A DNA stretch of 64,000 bases from Halomonas sp. CH40 (GTDB taxonomy: Bacteria > Pseudomonadota > Gammaproteobacteria > Pseudomonadales > Halomonadaceae), in NCBI GenBank assembly GCA_041875495.1, contig CP112982.1:2728001-2792000 (forward strand), written 5' to 3'. A program made the translations under genes and the position numbers. A model generated the notes under the pieces. It was not told where the DNA came from. It saw nothing but the letters and a program-made list of their open reading frames with translations, and did no database searches. Positions 7,137 to 19,621 of the stretch are shown here, piece after piece; position 1 is the first letter of the stretch, and the number at the start of each line of letters is the position of its first letter.

Positions 7137-9049
7137 TAGCTGCGTCCCTGCCTGTGAGCTGGCATCGGGTAGCGGAATTTCAGAAACTTCTGGGCATTAC
7201 TCAACACCTGAAAAGCATCTTTCAGTGTATGCCGCTCGTTACTGGCGACGTTTTCCGGCTCGATATTATTATCCGGTGTGCGCTCCTCCTGCAGATCAAT
7301 CACCTGATGGCGAATACGCGACATGCATAGAAACTCCAGCGCATAGCGCAGTTTGTCGGTCACCCCATTGGCCAGCAGCTGCGTCTTGGCAATATCGTCA
7401 AGCCGCTCAAAGGAATTCTGGGCTTTTGAACCACAGGCCAGCGCATGAATCCGGATAAGGTCTACCATGGGCGCGGTGCCACGCCGCTTCAGGTTGATGG
7501 AATTATTATGCTTGCCATCTTTTTCCATCACAAAAGTACGGAAGAACCCCAGAGGCGGCGTGCGGTTGAGTGCATTTCGAGCCATGGCCGCCAAAAATAG
7601 CGGTGACTTGGCCGCCTCACTTGCCACCAGATCCTGCAAGGTCTCGATATAGACTTCTTCACCATAGGCGCTGTCAAGGTCGAAGAAAATCGAACTGTGC
7701 AGGAGCTTTTCAGGCGACGGATTATTGATCCAGTCACGGAAATACTCTTTCCAGACCCGCAGCGGTTGCCGCCACTGTGGGTTGGTCGCCATGACATCAC
7801 CTTTACAGTAGGTATAGCCGCAGGCATCCAGCCCATCACTGACATACTTTGCCAGTTGATAGAAGTAGTCATCGTGCTGTACGGGATCAAAAGCATCGTC
7901 AATCACCAACGCATTATCCTGATCCGTCACTATGGTCTGTTCGTTACGCGCCATGGAACCATTGACCATAAAACTATAGGGCACGGGTGGTGGCCCAAGC
8001 TCTTCTTCCGCCATCTCCAGCAGGCGACGGGTAAAACTGCGGCCTATGGTTGACAGCGCACTGCCTACCATGTGCGAGTTGGCCTCTTCCTGAACCATAC
8101 GCACAAAGGCTGCGCTGACATCCGGCGCCAAGCGGGCCAGCCCCTCAACGCTGGACTGACTGAAAATATTACTGACCAGATAAAGCCCGCTGTGGGTTTC
8201 ATAGCGGATAATATCGGATAAATGCACCACTCCTACCGGGCGCTGGCGATACAGTACCGGTAAGTGATGCACATTGCTGCGCAACATGGTCAGCATGGCT
8301 TCGTAAACCGACACGTCAGACTGCACGGTAATCAGGTGGGGGCCAATCACATCGCCTACCGGCGTCTCAGGCGGCAGGCCTTGAGCGACAATGCTCTTGC
8401 GAAAATCGCTGTCGGTCAGGATGCCGCACATCTGCCAGGCAACGCCTTCGCTATCATTAAAGCTAAAGCGTGGGTTCTCTTTGCCACGCTTGAGTACCAG
8501 CAACGCAGAGGCCTGAGCATTGCTCATCTGTTGAGCCGCCGCCTGCACCGTAGTAGTGGTTTCAACCATGACCGGATAACGCGACAGCAGTTTACGTATC
8601 CGGGTGACCATCATGTCATTGGATTTTTTCTGCTCTTCCGCTACGCTTTCCAAGCGTGGCCTTTCGACTTCGATAAAATCCGCAAAGTGGTCGTCTTCAT
8701 CACACAGCTGCTGGAACACAGCCCCGGGAATAAAGTAGATCAGGGTATCTTCAATCGCCTTGGCCGGATAGCGCACCCGGTGCCCGCGCAACAGGCTGAA
8801 GTGGCCGAAGATATCGCCTTCACCCAAGCGGTTATAAAGCTCGCCCTGGCGGCGATAGACCTCAACGGCCCCGCTGCGTATGTAACACAGCTCATTGACA
8901 GTTTCGTTAAGACGCAGAATCTCGCTACCTGTTTTGAAATAGCGAACCTCAACGCTTTCGGCAATACGATCAAGCAGCTCATCTGACAAACCGTCAAAGG
9001 GCGGATACTTGCCCATGTGCTGATGAATCTCCAGAAGCTCAACGTCCAT
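7136..9049 (-). CDS. Cyclic-nucleotide/CBS/DUF294 putative nucleotidyltransferase
   Basis: A 637-residue cytosolic signalling protein. Order of domains: Crp-like cyclic-nucleotide-binding domain (about 15-130), a pair of CBS domains (about 155-280), then a DUF294/GlnD-like nucleotidyltransferase and its substrate-binding domain (about 320-620). The nucleotidyltransferase motif GSMARNEQTIVTDQDNALV carries the Gly-Ser and Asp-x-Asp metal site. Homologues are often encoded with the same type of DnaQ-like exonuclease, usually next to an acetate or other solute:sodium symporter; here the convergent neighbour is a BCCT transporter instead. Target and ligand are unknown. The two-gene unit is transcribed leftwards. 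Confidence 0.85.
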   Translation of the reverse strand: MDVELLEIHQHMGKYPPFDGLSDELLDRIAESVEVRYFKTGSEILRLNETVNELCYIRSGAVEVYRRQGELYNRLGEGDIFGHFSLLRGHRVRYPAKAIEDTLIYFIPGAVFQQLCDEDDHFADFIEVERPRLESVAEEQKKSNDMMVTRIRKLLSRYPVMVETTTTVQAAAQQMSNAQASALLVLKRGKENPRFSFNDSEGVAWQMCGILTDSDFRKSIVAQGLPPETPVGDVIGPHLITVQSDVSVYEAMLTMLRSNVHHLPVLYRQRPVGVVHLSDIIRYETHSGLYLVSNIFSQSSVEGLARLAPDVSAAFVRMVQEEANSHMVGSALSTIGRSFTRRLLEMAEEELGPPPVPYSFMVNGSMARNEQTIVTDQDNALVIDDAFDPVQHDDYFYQLAKYVSDGLDACGYTYCKGDVMATNPQWRQPLRVWKEYFRDWINNPSPEKLLHSSIFFDLDSAYGEEVYIETLQDLVASEAAKSPLFLAAMARNALNRTPPLGFFRTFVMEKDGKHNNSINLKRRGTAPMVDLIRIHALACGSKAQNSFERLDDIAKTQLLANGVTDKLRYALEFLCMSRIRHQVIDLQEERTPDNNIEPENVASNERHTLKDAFQVLSNAQKFLKFRYPMPAHRQGRS

Positions 9050-9188
9050 GCACTTCTCCTAGTCGACGGGCTTTTTGCAGGCCCTTGATAACCAACCGTT
9101 ACTGACAATATCTCGCCAGCGACTCGCCTTTTCGACATATTGCATACAGTGTGCAAGCATCAAGGCGCAAGATAAAGCAGAGAGCTAT

Positions 9189-9222
9189 AAAAAGGCTCGG
9201 CACCATCACAGTGCCGAGCCTT
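9189..9222 (-). terminator. Intrinsic terminator for the DUF4168 gene
   Basis: A 12-bp perfect stem (AAGGCTCGGCAC and its complement) with a 7-base loop is followed on the minus strand by TTTTT. It lies 86 bp beyond the stop of the 9308-9697 gene and before the DUF294 gene on the same strand. Confidence 0.85.
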
Positions 9223-9307
9223 ATACTGATATGGTCAATATCTGATTTGACGCTGTTTAATGGGGTTTAATCAAAAAACCTAGCGCTGACCAGATGACAT
9301 CGCCATA

Positions 9308-9697
9308 TTACGACTGTGATGCCATTTCCTGTACGCGTTGCATCATTTCGGGGTTCTGCTGAATGGCCTGACCGATAGCATTAAAGGTTTCGACATTGAG
9401 ACCGCTATCTTCCACGACTTCAATCATCTTGTCGTTGGCTTCAGCACGTACTTCCTGCTGGCTCTGCTCATCTTCAGCCTCTTGAAGGCGCTGGGTATAA
9501 TCTTGGGAAATAACCGCGATTTCCTGAGAAGCATCAGCAAATTGTTGCAACTGTTGATCAGAAAAATCCTGCGCTGGCGCCTGCTGGGTGGCCATGGGAT
9601 CTTGGGCAGGATCTTGTGTCTGCTGAGCATGAGCAGCAGTTGCTATCAGACCAGTGGCTAACAGAGCGGCAGAAAACAGTGCAGTTAAACGTTGCAT
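9308..9697 (-). CDS. DUF4168 periplasmic protein
   Basis: A 129-residue exported protein with a signal peptide (MQRLTALFSAALLATGL, cleavage after Ala-His-Ala near residue 24). The mature part is Gln/Glu-rich and helical, and matches the DUF4168 family: FSDQQLQQFADA early, a central charged helix with many Gln, Glu and Asp residues, and the FNAIGQAIQQNPEM ending. Function is unknown for the family. It is monocistronic: a terminator follows, and 162 bp separates it from the divergent exporter gene. Its abundance of Gln and small size suggest a soluble periplasmic helical bundle; nothing catalytic is visible. Confidence 0.85.
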   Translation of the reverse strand: MQRLTALFSAALLATGLIATAAHAQQTQDPAQDPMATQQAPAQDFSDQQLQQFADASQEIAVISQDYTQRLQEAEDEQSQQEVRAEANDKMIEVVEDSGLNVETFNAIGQAIQQNPEMMQRVQEMASQS

Positions 9698-9859
9698 AGA
9701 GAACCTCGATAACTTCTGAGGTGGATTTAAGGCGTACGTTAGTCAACGTACCCACTCTGACGCATGGCAGATAGACAGGTTCAATTTTTTGTGTAACTTA
9801 CAGTAAAAAAATAAAATCAGTTAATTTCACCCATTCTCTTACCGGACAGGACAACCTAT

Positions 9860-10810
9860 ATGCCTAGCCGCTCGCTCAAAGATGTGATCTCGACCGCTCG
9901 CCACGCCACGCCGGGCGAACTGGGCCTGGCCGCCATGCCCGTCCTGTTTGTCCTGTTATGGAGTACCGGCTTTATCGGCGCCAAATTTGGCTTGCCTTAC
10001 GCTGAACCCTTTACCTTTCTGTTTATCCGCATGATGCTGACGCTTTTGATCCTGATCCCGTTGGCACTTGTCATGCGCATTCCCTGGCCTTCCAAGGCCA
10101 GCCTGTGGGGGCACATAGCCGTCACCGGCTGTCTGGTTCACGGCGCTTACCTTGGGGGTGTTTTTTACGGCATCTACCACGGCATGCCCGCCGGACTCGC
10201 CGCACTTTTGGTCGGCTTACAACCACTACTGACGGCCGCCTGCGCGGGCCCTTTGCTAGGTGAAAAACTCAACCAGCGCCAATGGATCGGCTTGGTACTC
10301 GGCCTGGTGGGCATTAGCCTGGTGCTGGGTAGCAAACTCGATATTAGTGACACCTTGTTTGCTGGCTTTGGTTTACCGGCGCTTTTTAGCGTGATGGCGG
10401 CCTTGGCGGGTATCTCGATCGGCACACTTTACCAGAAGCGTTTTTGCACCAGCATGCATCTGATTTCAGGCACGGCGATTCAGTATCTGGCCGCAGGCGC
10501 CCTGTTTGGCGGTGGCGCACTCCTGTTAGAAACCCGCAGTGTAGACTGGACACCTACGTTTTTATTGACCCTTGGCTGGCTGGTACTGGTGCTGTCCATT
10601 GCCGCCATCATGCTGTTGATGGCGCTGATCAAAAAAGGCGAGGCTTCAAGAGTGGCCAGTCTTTTCTACCTGGTCCCCCCGGTAACCGCCCTGCAGGCCT
10701 GGTGGCTATTTGACGAACGCTTGCCCTGGCTGGGCCTGCTGGGGATGGCGATCACTATCCTGGGTGTTGTTATGGTGGTTAAATCATCCCAGGCGGGCAC
10801 CAAGGCATAA
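9860..10810 (+). CDS. EamA/DMT-superfamily exporter
   Basis: A 316-residue inner-membrane protein with ten predicted helices in two EamA repeats. The N-terminal repeat begins LFVLLWSTGFIGAKFGL, a typical EamA first helix, and the second repeat ends GMAITILGVVMVV. Members export amino acids, nucleobases or other metabolites; the substrate cannot be assigned. A ~28-residue polar N-terminal extension precedes the first helix. It is divergent from the DUF4168 gene and convergent with mtgA, so is probably transcribed alone. A weak GGACAGGACAACC lies upstream of the ATG. Confidence 0.85.
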   Translation: MPSRSLKDVISTARHATPGELGLAAMPVLFVLLWSTGFIGAKFGLPYAEPFTFLFIRMMLTLLILIPLALVMRIPWPSKASLWGHIAVTGCLVHGAYLGGVFYGIYHGMPAGLAALLVGLQPLLTAACAGPLLGEKLNQRQWIGLVLGLVGISLVLGSKLDISDTLFAGFGLPALFSVMAALAGISIGTLYQKRFCTSMHLISGTAIQYLAAGALFGGGALLLETRSVDWTPTFLLTLGWLVLVLSIAAIMLLMALIKKGEASRVASLFYLVPPVTALQAWWLFDERLPWLGLLGMAITILGVVMVVKSSQAGTKA

Positions 10811-10839
10811 TGAAGGATGACGCCTCTGCTTATGAGGGT

Positions 10840-11571
10840 TCAGGTGGCGGGAGGTAACAACCGCTGAAGATAACGCGAGCCGCCCAGGTTGCGCATCTGC
10901 TGGCGAATCCACTGGCTGCGCTGTTCGACCTGGGGGCTTGGCACGGACGCACTGCGGGTCAGCGGGCTGGGTAGGATGGCGGCTAACAGGCTTGCCTGAC
11001 GTTCACTCAACGCACTGGCCGATGCGCCAAAATAATGCTGAGAAGCGGCTTCCAGGCCGAAAACACCTTCATCCCATTCGGCGACGTTCAGATACACCTC
11101 AAGAATGCGCTGCTTGCCCCAGATCAGCTCAATCAAAACGGTAAACCAGGTCTCCAGCGCCTTACGCCCCCAGTTGCGCCCGCTCCACAAAAAGACATTC
11201 TTGGCGGTCTGCTGGCTAATGGTGCTGGCGCCGCGCAGGCGTCCACCGCTGATAGCAGTGGACAGCGCCTGGCGAATTTCAATCAGATCAAACCCGGAGT
11301 GAGAGGGAAAGCGCTGATCCTCGGCGGCCATCACCGCCAGCTTGGCCGCGTCCGCCATGGCTTCCCAATCCCGCCATTGATGGTCAATGGTGATCGGCTC
11401 ATTGGCTAGCCAGCCCTGAACCTTACGCTCCAGCATCACCATGGAGCCCGGAGGTGGCACATAGCGAAAGAGCAGCACCAGAGCAATGGATAACAGCACA
11501 AAAACGAGCGCTACCCGCCAGAGAATTCGCCAGACAAAACCGGCCACATGCGCGAGCGCTCGTTTCAACAT
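10840..11571 (-). CDS. mtgA: Monofunctional biosynthetic peptidoglycan transglycosylase
   Basis: A 243-residue GT51 enzyme anchored by one N-terminal helix (residues about 12-36). It polymerises lipid II into glycan strands in the periplasm without a transpeptidase domain. All GT51 motifs are present: AEDQRFPSHSGFD with the catalytic Glu, RGASTISQQTAKN, the second-Glu motif ILEVYLNVAEWDEG, and AASQHYFG. Length matches E. coli MtgA (242). It begins 9 bp after the fghA stop, so the two are probably co-transcribed although functionally unrelated. Confidence 0.95.
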   Translation of the reverse strand: MLKRALAHVAGFVWRILWRVALVFVLLSIALVLLFRYVPPPGSMVMLERKVQGWLANEPITIDHQWRDWEAMADAAKLAVMAAEDQRFPSHSGFDLIEIRQALSTAISGGRLRGASTISQQTAKNVFLWSGRNWGRKALETWFTVLIELIWGKQRILEVYLNVAEWDEGVFGLEAASQHYFGASASALSERQASLLAAILPSPLTRSASVPSPQVEQRSQWIRQQMRNLGGSRYLQRLLPPAT

Positions 11572-11580
11572 CAGGTATCC

Positions 11581-12441
11581 TTACCGCTTATATAAATGCT
11601 CAGCATGATAGCGCAGATGATCTTCAATAAAGGTGGCAATAAAGAAGTAGGAATGATCATAGCCCGGTTGGCGCCTGAGCGTCAGCGGATGGTCATGCTT
11701 CTCGCAGACGGCTTCCAGATGATCAGGCTTGAGCTGTTCTTCAAGGAATTGGTCAGCCTCACCCTGATCAATAAACAGCCGCTGGCGTGAAGCGCCGTTA
11801 GCCACCAGTTCGCAGGCATCGTACTGACGCCAGCGGGTAATATCATCGCCAAGGTAATGGCTAAAGGCATTGCGACCCCAGGGGCACTCCATAGGGTTGA
11901 CCACTGGGGAAAAGGCCGATACCGAGCGAAAGCGCCCTGGATGGCGCAAGGCCAGAATCAAAGCACCATGGCCGCCCATGGAATGACCGCTGATCGATTC
12001 GCGCCCATTGACCGGAAAATGCTGACGCACCACAGAGGGCAATTCTTCAGCCACATAATCGTACATACGGTAATGCGGCTTCCACGGGGCTTCAGTGGCG
12101 TTGACATAAAAGCCCGCGCCAGAACCCAGATCATAGCGTTCATGTTCACCGGGCAGGTCGGTGCCTCTCGGACTGGTATCCGGGCAGACAATGGCCACCC
12201 CAAGCTCGGCGGCAAGCCGGTGGGCACCGGCCTTCTGCATGAAGTTTTCATCGTTGCAGGTTAAACCTGACAGCCACCAGAGCAGTGGCACCCGTTCCTC
12301 TTCCGCCTGGGGCGGCAGATAAACGGCAAAGATCATATCGCAGTCCAGCGCCCGCGAATAATGACGATAGCGCTTGTGCCAGCCGCCAAAGCTACGGTTG
12401 GCCGATACCAGCTCTAGGGTTTCACTCATGCTCATAGGCAC
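11581..12441 (-). CDS. fghA: S-formylglutathione hydrolase
   Basis: A 286-residue cytosolic alpha/beta-hydrolase (esterase D family) that hydrolyses S-formylglutathione to formate and glutathione, the last step of glutathione-dependent formaldehyde detoxification. The catalytic Ser lies in GHSMGGHGAL, the Asp is in the FIDQGEADQFL segment and the His in GYDHSYFF. Two Met residues near the start (M1 and M5) are equally usable. It is 105 bp downstream of frmA on the same strand, so the pathway enzymes are clustered. Confidence 0.95.
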   Translation of the reverse strand: MPMSMSETLELVSANRSFGGWHKRYRHYSRALDCDMIFAVYLPPQAEEERVPLLWWLSGLTCNDENFMQKAGAHRLAAELGVAIVCPDTSPRGTDLPGEHERYDLGSGAGFYVNATEAPWKPHYRMYDYVAEELPSVVRQHFPVNGRESISGHSMGGHGALILALRHPGRFRSVSAFSPVVNPMECPWGRNAFSHYLGDDITRWRQYDACELVANGASRQRLFIDQGEADQFLEEQLKPDHLEAVCEKHDHPLTLRRQPGYDHSYFFIATFIEDHLRYHAEHLYKR

Positions 12442-12546
12442 GCTCCTGACAACAGGCTCCGGGATCCTTGCCCGGCTGCAACCACCAAGGCCGCACCGGG
12501 CATCCTACGCCCTTACGGGCACCAAGTTATGATGTCACCATCATAC

Positions 12547-13704
<1,158 letters not shown>

Positions 13705-13764
13705 TCAACAATATAAACAGCAACATCAATTCCCGCTTGTCTGAATGCGCCATCATAAACAGCC

Positions 13765-13799
13765 AAAAGCCCTTGTAGAAGGTTATCTACAAGGGCTTT
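13765..13799 (-). terminator. Intrinsic terminator of the rpsU-dnaG-rpoD operon
   Basis: A 14-bp perfect stem AAAGCCCTTGTAGA with its complement and a 6-base loop; on the minus strand the last stem base is followed by further T (CTTTTGG). It lies 53 bp beyond the rpoD stop. Confidence 0.85.
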
Positions 13800-13851
13800 G
13801 TCTTACCAGTACGCCTGGCGGTTTCGGCAACTCAACCACCGGCACATCACT

Positions 13852-15702
<1,851 letters not shown>

Positions 15703-15745
15703 AGAAACCCTATCTCGACGAAGAAGAATGAAGCACCTGAAACGC

Positions 15746-15779
15746 TGGACGTCTTACGTCCAACAAGCCGAACAGTATA
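15746..15779 (-). promoter_or_regulatory. Candidate internal rpoD promoter -10 and leader hairpin
   Basis: On the minus strand TATACT (15774-15779) is a good -10 hexamer about 75 bp before the rpoD ATG; no strong -35 is seen. Just downstream, TGGACGT and ACGTCCA form a 7-bp stem with a 3-base loop (15746-15762) in the predicted leader. An internal promoter before rpoD is usual in this operon. Confidence 0.35.
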
Positions 15780-15920
15780 GCGTTAGCAATGGGTATTTTT
15801 CCAGCTTGGCATATTTGCGCGGTGTTTCAGGTGTGTTAGTTTGTCCTGTTCGGCCAGTGCCTTTCGACATAACCTTTATGTGGTGATGTTCCCGGAGAAT
15901 TCAACCCCGCTTACCTTTCC

Positions 15921-17753
15921 CTAGCGCTGGGTCAACTCCCTGATCAACTGGGCAAGGCGCTGGCGCTGCTCGCCATCCAGCTTTTTTCCTGCCCGCTCCT
16001 GATCAATCAGCGCTGCATATTCCTGCTCCGGCGAACGCTTGCGCTGTGCCTGCTGCAAGTGCTCAATAATACCTTCCACTTCCGCTTTACGCGCTTCACG
16101 GGGTATCAATAGCTCCTGCTGTGCCAGCGAGGTCAACCACTGCCCCTGGGCGCTGCCCTGAAAGTGCGCCAACACGACCTGCGGGCTACGAAAGCGGCCG
16201 GCCCGCAAGAGCACAATCAGTTCCCTGCACAGACTGCCTTCTTCATTATCCGGCAACCATTCCAGCGATTCATCGACGACATCCACCAGCGTCGGCTCAT
16301 GCAGCAATAGCTGAATCACCCGTTCAATGGATGACAGGACGCCTCGCCGCCGTGCACCTGACAAGGGCGCAGCTGACGTTTTTCCTGGCTCACTTTCAGG
16401 TGTAGCACTGGAGGCTGGCTGGCTCGCCGCAGGTAAACGACGCGCTTCCTGTTGCTGAAGCAAGGCGTTCAGCTGAGCTTCTTTTAGCCCACTACGCCGC
16501 GACAACTCTTCAAACAGCAGGGAGCGCAACATGCCTTCAGGCACCTTACTCAGCGCTACCAATACCTGACTGGCAAAACGCTCGCGCCCTTCAACGGCAT
16601 TCAAATCACGTCCTTGGGCGGCCTGTTCAAACAGAAACTCTGACAGCGGCATGGCGCAGGTCACGCGATCCTTGAAGGCCTGTGCACCTTCGCGACGCAC
16701 CAGATCATCCGGGTCGTCGCCTTCCGGCAGAAACAGAAACCGCGCCTCACGCCCATCAATCATCTGCGGCATCACCGTTTCCAGTGCACGGCTGGCCGCC
16801 TGGCGTCCGGCTCGGTCACCGTCAAAACAGAACACCACCCGGCTAACCATGCGAAACAGCCGCCGCAGATGATCTTCCGTTGTTGCCGTTCCCAGAGTCG
16901 CCACCGCATTGCGAATACCGAACTGGGCCAGCGCCACCACGTCCATATAGCCTTCCACCAGCACCAACTGTTCCAGCTTTTCCGGCGCCTGACGGGCCTC
17001 ATAAAGGCCGTATAGCTCGCGCCCCTTGTGAAAGACCGGCGTTTCCGGCGAGTTCAGATACTTGGGTTTGGCATCGCCCAACACCCGGCCGCCAAAGGCA
17101 ATGGTACGACCGCGCAGATCACGGATCGGAAACATCACCCGGTCGCGAAAGCGGTCATAGGTGCGCCCTGAATCCTCGTGATGAATCAGCAGACCGTACT
17201 CAATCTGCACAGCCTCACTGACACCCCGTTCGGACAAATGCTTCTTGAGCGCATCCCACCCCGCTGGAGCGTAGCCCACGCCATAGGTTTTCACCACATC
17301 TGGCGATAAACCGCGCTGACCCAGGTAGGCCTGAGCGGCCTGACCTTCCTGCATGGCCATCCGCTCCCGATAGAAGCGCGCCGCCAGCTCCAGCAGGTTG
17401 ACGCCCTGATCACGTTTTTTCTCACGCTCCCTGGCTCTGGGGTCATCAACGCCTTCCCGCGGCACCTCCAGCCCAAGCCGCCCGGCCAATTGCTCAACCG
17501 CTTCTGGAAAGGGCAGCTTGTCGTACTCCATGAGAAAGCGCAGCGCACTGCCATGAGCACCACAGCCAAAACAATGATAGAACTGTTTGTCAGCGCTAAC
17601 CGTAAAAGACGGTGACTTTTCCTGATGGAAAGGGCAAAGGCCAGAATAGTTACGTCCGGACTTTTTAAGCTGCACACGTTCGCCCACCACTTCGACCACG
17701 TCGACGCGGCTCAACAAATCATCGATAAAGCGCTGAGGAATCTGGCCTGCCAT
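15921..17753 (-). CDS. dnaG: DNA primase
   Basis: A 610-residue primase that makes RNA primers at the replication fork. The N-terminal CHC2 zinc-binding module reads CPFHQEKSPSF...CFGCG; the Toprim core includes LVEGYMDVVAL and FCFDGDRAGR; the C-terminal ~150 residues form the DnaB-binding domain. An upstream in-frame ATG would add 24 residues, but the family begins MAGxIPQxFIDxLL, so I place the start at 17753. It is preceded by rpsU and an attenuator hairpin, and followed by rpoD, the classic order. Confidence 0.96.
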   Translation of the reverse strand: MAGQIPQRFIDDLLSRVDVVEVVGERVQLKKSGRNYSGLCPFHQEKSPSFTVSADKQFYHCFGCGAHGSALRFLMEYDKLPFPEAVEQLAGRLGLEVPREGVDDPRAREREKKRDQGVNLLELAARFYRERMAMQEGQAAQAYLGQRGLSPDVVKTYGVGYAPAGWDALKKHLSERGVSEAVQIEYGLLIHHEDSGRTYDRFRDRVMFPIRDLRGRTIAFGGRVLGDAKPKYLNSPETPVFHKGRELYGLYEARQAPEKLEQLVLVEGYMDVVALAQFGIRNAVATLGTATTEDHLRRLFRMVSRVVFCFDGDRAGRQAASRALETVMPQMIDGREARFLFLPEGDDPDDLVRREGAQAFKDRVTCAMPLSEFLFEQAAQGRDLNAVEGRERFASQVLVALSKVPEGMLRSLLFEELSRRSGLKEAQLNALLQQQEARRLPAASQPASSATPESEPGKTSAAPLSGARRRGVLSSIERVIQLLLHEPTLVDVVDESLEWLPDNEEGSLCRELIVLLRAGRFRSPQVVLAHFQGSAQGQWLTSLAQQELLIPREARKAEVEGIIEHLQQAQRKRSPEQEYAALIDQERAGKKLDGEQRQRLAQLIRELTQR

Positions 17754-17873
17754 AGAAACGCGGATACTCGCTGGGTCGACGCACAGCTTCCGGGAAACTG
17801 GCCTGTTCAGCTGTCTGGGTAACACCCACCGTCATTATCTGTCTATCATGAAGGCGTTAACCAGACATCTGTC

Positions 17874-17912
17874 AAAACGAAAACAAGCGGCCACCACAGT
17901 GGTAGCCGCTTG
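17874..17912 (-). terminator. Attenuator/terminator between rpsU and dnaG
   Basis: On the minus strand a 12-bp stem (CAAGCGGCTACC paired with GGTGGCCGCTTG, one G-U pair) and short loop is followed by TTTTCGTTTT. It lies 49 bp after rpsU. A partial terminator at this place is the known device that keeps S21 output far above primase output. Confidence 0.85.
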
Positions 17913-17960
17913 GCATCCTTCTAGAAGAACTTTCTGAAAAGAAAGCGCTTCCGGTACGGA

Positions 17961-18176
17961 TCAATAGAGACGTTCGAAACGCTTACGCTCACGCTGAAGC
18001 TTCTTCGCGTGACGCTTCACGGCAGCTGCCGCTTTGCGCTTACGTTCAGCAGTCGGCTTTTCGTAGTTCTCACGACGACGGACTTCAGAGAGAACACCGG
18101 CTTTTTCGCAAGAACGCTTGAAACGACGCAAGGCGACGTCAAACGGCTCGTTATCACGTACTTTTACAGAAGGCAT
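17961..18176 (-). CDS. rpsU: 30S ribosomal protein S21
   Basis: A 71-residue, strongly basic protein of the small subunit, needed for initiation on natural mRNAs. It begins [21 protein letters not shown] and ends in the Lys/Arg-rich tail, both diagnostic. The start at 18176 is chosen because upstream in-frame codons are not conserved and GGTAGGTGAG lies upstream at usual distance. First gene of the rpsU-dnaG-rpoD operon, divergent from tsaD, as in E. coli and Pseudomonas. Confidence 0.97.
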   Translation of the reverse strand: MPSVKVRDNEPFDVALRRFKRSCEKAGVLSEVRRRENYEKPTAERKRKAAAAVKRHAKKLQRERKRFERLY

Positions 18177-18263
18177 TAAGCACTCACCTACCTTAAGGAG
18201 TCTTGAGTTCGGATAGCCCGTACGATAGCCAGACTGGCAATGCACATTGATTACCCTACCTAG

Positions 18264-18293
18264 CCTATACGGACCTGTATTTACAGCGCACAA
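18264..18293 (-). promoter_or_regulatory. rpsU: Candidate rpsU operon promoter
   Basis: On the minus strand TTGTGC (18288-18293) is separated by 18 bases from TATAGG (18264-18269), about 88 bp before the rpsU ATG. It is the best pair in the 298-bp divergent region, but both hexamers are imperfect. Confidence 0.35.
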
Positions 18294-18474
18294 TAGTTTA
18301 GTGGTGAATCCAACGCTTTGCAAACAATCCCCACCCGAAAGCCTGACCGCCCGCATACAAAAACCTGCTCAGCTGGTATTATAGCGGCCATTTCAGGGCA
18401 AGCCGCCATCGCGTTTATGTCTGGTTTTCATGCCCTTATCTCTCATTTTATCCCGATAATGTCAGGAAACTCCC

Positions 18475-19530
18475 ATGCGTGTACTCGGCATCGAAACATC
18501 CTGTGATGAAACCGGCGTGGCCATTTACGACACCGCCTATAGCGGTGGCAAAGGCTTGTTGGCCGACGCCCTCTATAGCCAGATGGACATGCACGCCGAG
18601 TATGGCGGCGTGGTGCCGGAACTGGCCTCCCGGGATCACACCCGTAAGCTTTTACCGCTGGTGGAAGAAGTACTGGCTGAGGCCAAACTAACCCGCCGGG
18701 AGCTTGACGGCATTGCCTACACCGCAGGGCCTGGCCTGGTGGGGGCGCTGATGGTCGGCGCGGCCACGGCTCACGGCATGGCCCGCGCGCTGGATATTCC
18801 CGTGCTGGGCGTTCATCACATGGAGGGCCACCTTCTCGCCCCCATGCTGGAAGACGACGCCCCCGCGTTTCCGTTTGTTGCCCTGCTGGTCTCCGGGGGC
18901 CACACCCAGCTAGTTAGTGTGGAAGGCATTGGCCGCTACCAGCTGCTGGGGGAATCCGTGGATGACGCCGCTGGCGAAGCCTTTGACAAGGCCGCCAAGA
19001 TGCTCGGCCTGCCCTACCCCGGCGGCCCCCATGTCGCCAGACTCGCCGAACAGGGCGACCCCAAACGCATGCGCTTCCCGCGCCCGATGACCGACCGGCC
19101 TGGGCTTGATTTCAGCTTTTCCGGGCTGAAAACCCACACCCTGACCGCCATCCGCGACCTGCAATCAAAAGGTGCCCTGGATGAGCAGGCCCGCGCTGAT
19201 GTGGCCCGCGCCTTTGAGGAAGCCGTGGCCGATACCCTGGTCATCAAATGCCGCCGTGCGCTGGACCAGACCGGCCTGAAGCGCATCGTCATGGCTGGCG
19301 GGGTCAGCGCCAACACCCGACTGCGCGAACGCCTGGCCGTGGAATGTGAAAAACGCAACGCCAAGGCCTACTACCCCCGTGGGCGCTTTTGCACCGACAA
19401 CGGCGCCATGATTGCCTACGTCGGCGCGCAACGCCTGGCCGCCGGCGAACGCGATGCCCCTGGGCAAATGCAGGCCACCCCCCGCTGGCCGCTTGATCAG
19501 CTGCGTGAGCCCAGCACTCAGACTTCCTGA
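18475..19530 (+). CDS. tsaD: tRNA N6-threonylcarbamoyladenosine (t6A) transferase subunit TsaD
   Basis: A 351-residue ASKHA-fold protein that, with TsaB and TsaE, transfers the threonylcarbamoyl group to A37 of ANN-decoding tRNAs. Signatures: [19 protein letters not shown] at the start, the metal-binding [10 protein letters not shown] near residue 111, [12 protein letters not shown], and [13 protein letters not shown]. Start is at the conserved Met with CAGGAAACTCCC before it. It is divergent from rpsU and 91 bp upstream of folB. Confidence 0.97.
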   Translation: MRVLGIETSCDETGVAIYDTAYSGGKGLLADALYSQMDMHAEYGGVVPELASRDHTRKLLPLVEEVLAEAKLTRRELDGIAYTAGPGLVGALMVGAATAHGMARALDIPVLGVHHMEGHLLAPMLEDDAPAFPFVALLVSGGHTQLVSVEGIGRYQLLGESVDDAAGEAFDKAAKMLGLPYPGGPHVARLAEQGDPKRMRFPRPMTDRPGLDFSFSGLKTHTLTAIRDLQSKGALDEQARADVARAFEEAVADTLVIKCRRALDQTGLKRIVMAGGVSANTRLRERLAVECEKRNAKAYYPRGRFCTDNGAMIAYVGAQRLAAGERDAPGQMQATPRWPLDQLREPSTQTS

Positions 19531-19621
19531 AAACGACGTCTGCGCGGCGTTTTCCGACCTGGGTGGCTGTTGTTTAATCAGTGGCTCAAGTACAATTCTG
19601 GCTCACTGCAGGGGGGAGTTT

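Noticed and set aside
8264..8986. 240-residue open frame on the plus strand
   Set aside because: Antisense to the cNMP/CBS/DUF294 gene; composition and lack of family features show it is a shadow frame.
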